NCBI GenBank assembly: GCA_021739805.1
Contig: JAIPBB010000248.1
Location: 1 to 8,103, forward strand
Length of the DNA: 8,103 nucleotides
Direction: 5' to 3'
DNA from: Saprospiraceae bacterium
GTDB lineage: Bacteria > Bacteroidota > Bacteroidia > Bacteroidales > JAIPBB01
Shown here piece after piece: positions 7,701 through 8,103 of the stretch. The notes under the pieces are model-generated. The model did not search any database. It was not told the DNA's origin and saw only the letters and a program-made list of their open reading frames with translations. The position numbers and the translations under genes were made by a program. Within the stretch, counting starts at the first letter, position 1. Each line of letters begins with the position of its first letter.

Positions 7701-7788
7701 AAGAATCAACAGTCAATGTGCCCTCACCATAAGCAAGACCCAATGATTTTACATTGATTATATTGCACTCACTATTGTTAATATTCAT
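4735..7788 (-). CDS. soluble FtsH-like AAA+ zinc metalloprotease with unknown N-terminal region
   Basis: ATP-dependent protease of 1017 residues, against about 600-700 for typical FtsH. Residues ~553-805 form an FtsH-type AAA+ module: DVIGCKEIK at 561-569, Walker A GAPGTGKT at 600-607, pore loop KWSGWG at 633-638, Walker B VIFLDE at 656-661, sensor 1 GATNR at 706-710 and arginines R720 and R723 at the arginine-finger position. Residues ~815-1017 are an M41 peptidase: HEAGH at 826-830 supplies two zinc ligands and the catalytic Glu, and D905, 79 residues after H826, fits the third ligand. All key residues for ATP hydrolysis and proteolysis appear intact. The first ~550 residues are not recognised: no signal peptide, no FtsH-style paired membrane helices, an acidic tract at about 58-140 including an EEEA repeat, then a mostly helical charged region. 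It should act in the cytoplasm, the N-terminus perhaps choosing substrates. The ATG at 7788 has GGAGG only 4 bases away, but no better start is nearby. Not orthologous housekeeping ftsH. Confidence 0.88.
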   Translation of the reverse strand: MNINNSECNIINVKSLGLAYGEGTLTVDSLAKAVLAYPYTREIIARKLEEEACFLEEPGLVEFEIPDEIEAIAWPEELFSLFDSDSPEEDTSESDLSGLDFFDEEAEEEAEEEADVELLSESLEEEDFLSDFLEEDRDDFKLGGRISSLEDLLGKLYEEVKKPFWFKKGMFFDIETLAGKLDIAFQKTIELFPYHEVSLQKFRDMLFKQLYDGELSGCYERPLPVMVCSTKDNNLITVFRKLAGYLEYKFRFIDDISDNVEEWFSNEKMYPLSFNLIRYNDTNYEMDSELKKMLTYYETGYYYKKEDRDSSSLENLFSLTSENRNQFDDFYFRKHIIVYLLELNSDIVYDKGMTSEQIKSKILSFYKDSYKVEQYERMYYLFQKFKILLAASQGENLMYFDYGDKWKKIEVIRQYAASLMEKLAQWDFEYTKADLDKLVILAILKVGEYKVNQLKNSLRDVIYKLEDLLILNESGSGSRRLVFEPAFAELSKILEEDKIELISDKLLAECEENFIRQRKKISFSVRYVEENETIVIGEYQSRLALWEDSYFVPRPVIRFRDVIGCKEIKRRFQIIINYYRDVDLYKAKGVKISNRLLLIGAPGTGKTLIAQAFAGEIGLPFYSLSASEVTSQKWSGWGASLLRELFMKAKQNSPSVIFLDELDAFGKRSQFTGDDGGTGYDARSITNSLLVLLDGVEDNSDVIVIGATNRPEDLDEALMRSKRFGLKFEITGLTPDEREELIEMHLKPSHCISEYKSVVEHVKNRTYGNFSPAKIVEILEETKLYSIIEQERLVDIDDFDKIIDRIVLGKKINQLDDFSKKSTAIHEAGHAVAHRYLFPGKFISRLSIGHRKDSMGITLFSSFNEKETFSSIRSKDIVNYILISVAGSQAEKIEFGDWDIGSEQDMNIATQLSKWLVFSVDLGYGISPVIETSLFDMDQNPDQLSPEIKQIIIKLMELCLGRSKQILQANWEYVKRLAEELEKKEDLSQKEIDGILSGMPGCEKDFIQDVRKLITKI
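7448..7479 (-). repeat. 12-bp in-frame tandem repeat coding for EEEA
   Basis: The plus-strand unit GCTTCCTCCTCC is repeated about 2.7 times inside the protease gene, encoding the EAEEEAEEEA stretch near residues 104-113. Being a multiple of three, copy changes would keep the frame and only lengthen or shorten the acidic tract. Confidence 0.75.
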
Positions 7789-7798
7789 TTCTCCTCCA

Positions 7799-7840
7799 AT
7801 TTTCAGGACAATTCATTTTCTAAAATTATTGATTTTCAGG
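7799..7840. repeat. 9-bp direct repeat in the protease leader
   Basis: ATTTTCAGG occurs at 7799-7807 and again at 7832-7840, 33 bp apart start to start (about three helical turns), directly upstream of the protease ribosome site. It could be an operator pair, but in AT-rich DNA chance is a fair explanation. Confidence 0.3.
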
Positions 7841-7844
7841 TAAA

Positions 7845-8027
7845 TTAAACCGTTCTTGCCTTCCCTACTGCTGCTTTCCAGCCCTGGCAGAGGGTGATGC
7901 GTTTTTCTATAGTTATTTCAGGCTCAAAAACTGTGGCACTTTCTGTAACTTCTGATTCTTTGCCAAAACCTAACCTGGACAAGCCAGAACCAAAAAGGTT
8001 TACATTATAGCTTAATCCACTTATTAT
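7845..8027 (-). pseudogene. possible 3' remnant of an interrupted gene
   Basis: The minus strand is open for 61 codons, ending at TAA (7847-7845), with a preceding in-frame stop at 8030-8028. The translation begins around SGLSYNVNLFGSGL and ends ITLCQGWKAAVGKARTV, of mixed, protein-like composition. There is no ATG or GTG; the only ordinary candidate start is a TTG at 7982 without a ribosome site, so it is not a complete gene. The frame breaks in the AT-rich stretch just before the plus-strand gene at 8052, as expected if an element inserted into a gene upstream of the protease. I recognise no family. In AT-rich DNA a 61-codon open frame can arise by chance, and the region may equally be the element's own end. 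Confidence 0.3.
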
Positions 8028-8035
8028 TTAATAAA

Positions 8036-8043
8036 AAAAAAGG
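8036..8043 (+). promoter_or_regulatory. ribosome-binding site of the gene at the right edge
   Basis: AAAAAAGG-type sequence ending in AGG at 8041-8043, 8 bases before the ATG at 8052. It supports the small visible start as a real gene. Confidence 0.5.
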
Positions 8044-8051
8044 ATTTTATC

Positions 8052-8103
8052 ATGGAACTACTTACAGAAAAATATAATGAAAAAATAATTGGAGTATTAG
8101 GAT
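8052..8103 (+). CDS. N-terminal fragment of an unidentified protein, possibly mobile-element encoded
   Basis: Only 17 complete codons fall inside the window: MELLTEKYNEKIIGVLG, open to the edge. The ATG has an AGG-containing ribosome site with an 8-base spacer. The start (Leu-x-x-Lys-Tyr-x-x-Lys-Ile-x-Gly-Val-Leu) reminds me of a family of repeated, poorly annotated proteins found in many environmental genomes, some perhaps linked to transposition; this is recollection, not a search result. Its divergent orientation from the protease and the broken frame beside it would fit an inserted element. Confidence 0.5.
   Translation, partial: MELLTEKYNEKIIGVLG

Noticed and set aside
1..8103. CRISPR array, tRNA or rRNA
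   Set aside because: No regularly spaced repeats, cloverleaf or conserved ribosomal segments were seen on either strand.

Overview
This AT-rich window probably comes from a bacterium of the FCB superphylum. The best clue is the first gene, a secreted protein whose C-terminus carries the 'FPNPFNPET' type A sorting signature of the type IX secretion system (T9SS). That proline/asparagine-rich style is very common in Cloacimonadota (Cloacimonetes), less so in Bacteroidota, so Cloacimonadota is my best guess; it is an inference from one protein. Most genes have clear Shine-Dalgarno sequences.

Layout. (1) 1-189: non-coding, with a perfect 12-bp hairpin and a second, truncated hairpin sharing its core (REP-like), then a candidate promoter. 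(2) 223-1512 (+): secreted beta-rich protein with signal peptide, two GW-type modules and a T9SS sorting domain. (3) 1551-4369 (-): a compact three-gene operon read as a restriction-modification system. In transcription order it has a beta-class amino-methyltransferase (TTG start), a putative PD-(D/E)XK restriction endonuclease overlapping it by 17 bp, and 4 bp later a D12/Dam-family (alpha-class) adenine methyltransferase. A good sigma70-like promoter lies just upstream. (4) 4370-4734: intergenic, with that promoter and a long interrupted inverted repeat. (5) 4735-7788 (-): a 1017-residue AAA+ metalloprotease whose C-terminal 460 residues are FtsH-like with an intact HEXXH site. Its N-terminal ~550 residues are unrecognised, have no membrane segments and include a strongly acidic tract. 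(6) 7845-8027 (-): an open frame without a start, possibly the 3' remnant of an interrupted gene. (7) 8052 onward (+): the start of another gene cut by the window edge, possibly part of a mobile element.

How they fit. The three R-M genes look like one unit: two methyltransferases of different structural classes protect a site that the middle gene would cut. Overlaps and ribosome-binding sites inside upstream genes suggest translational coupling, with a protective enzyme made first. The soluble FtsH-like protease has its own leader and is separated from the R-M operon by 365 bp, so a joint function is not shown; adjacency only raises the possibility of a defence or accessory island. It is the least conventional protein here and the best candidate for undescribed biology.
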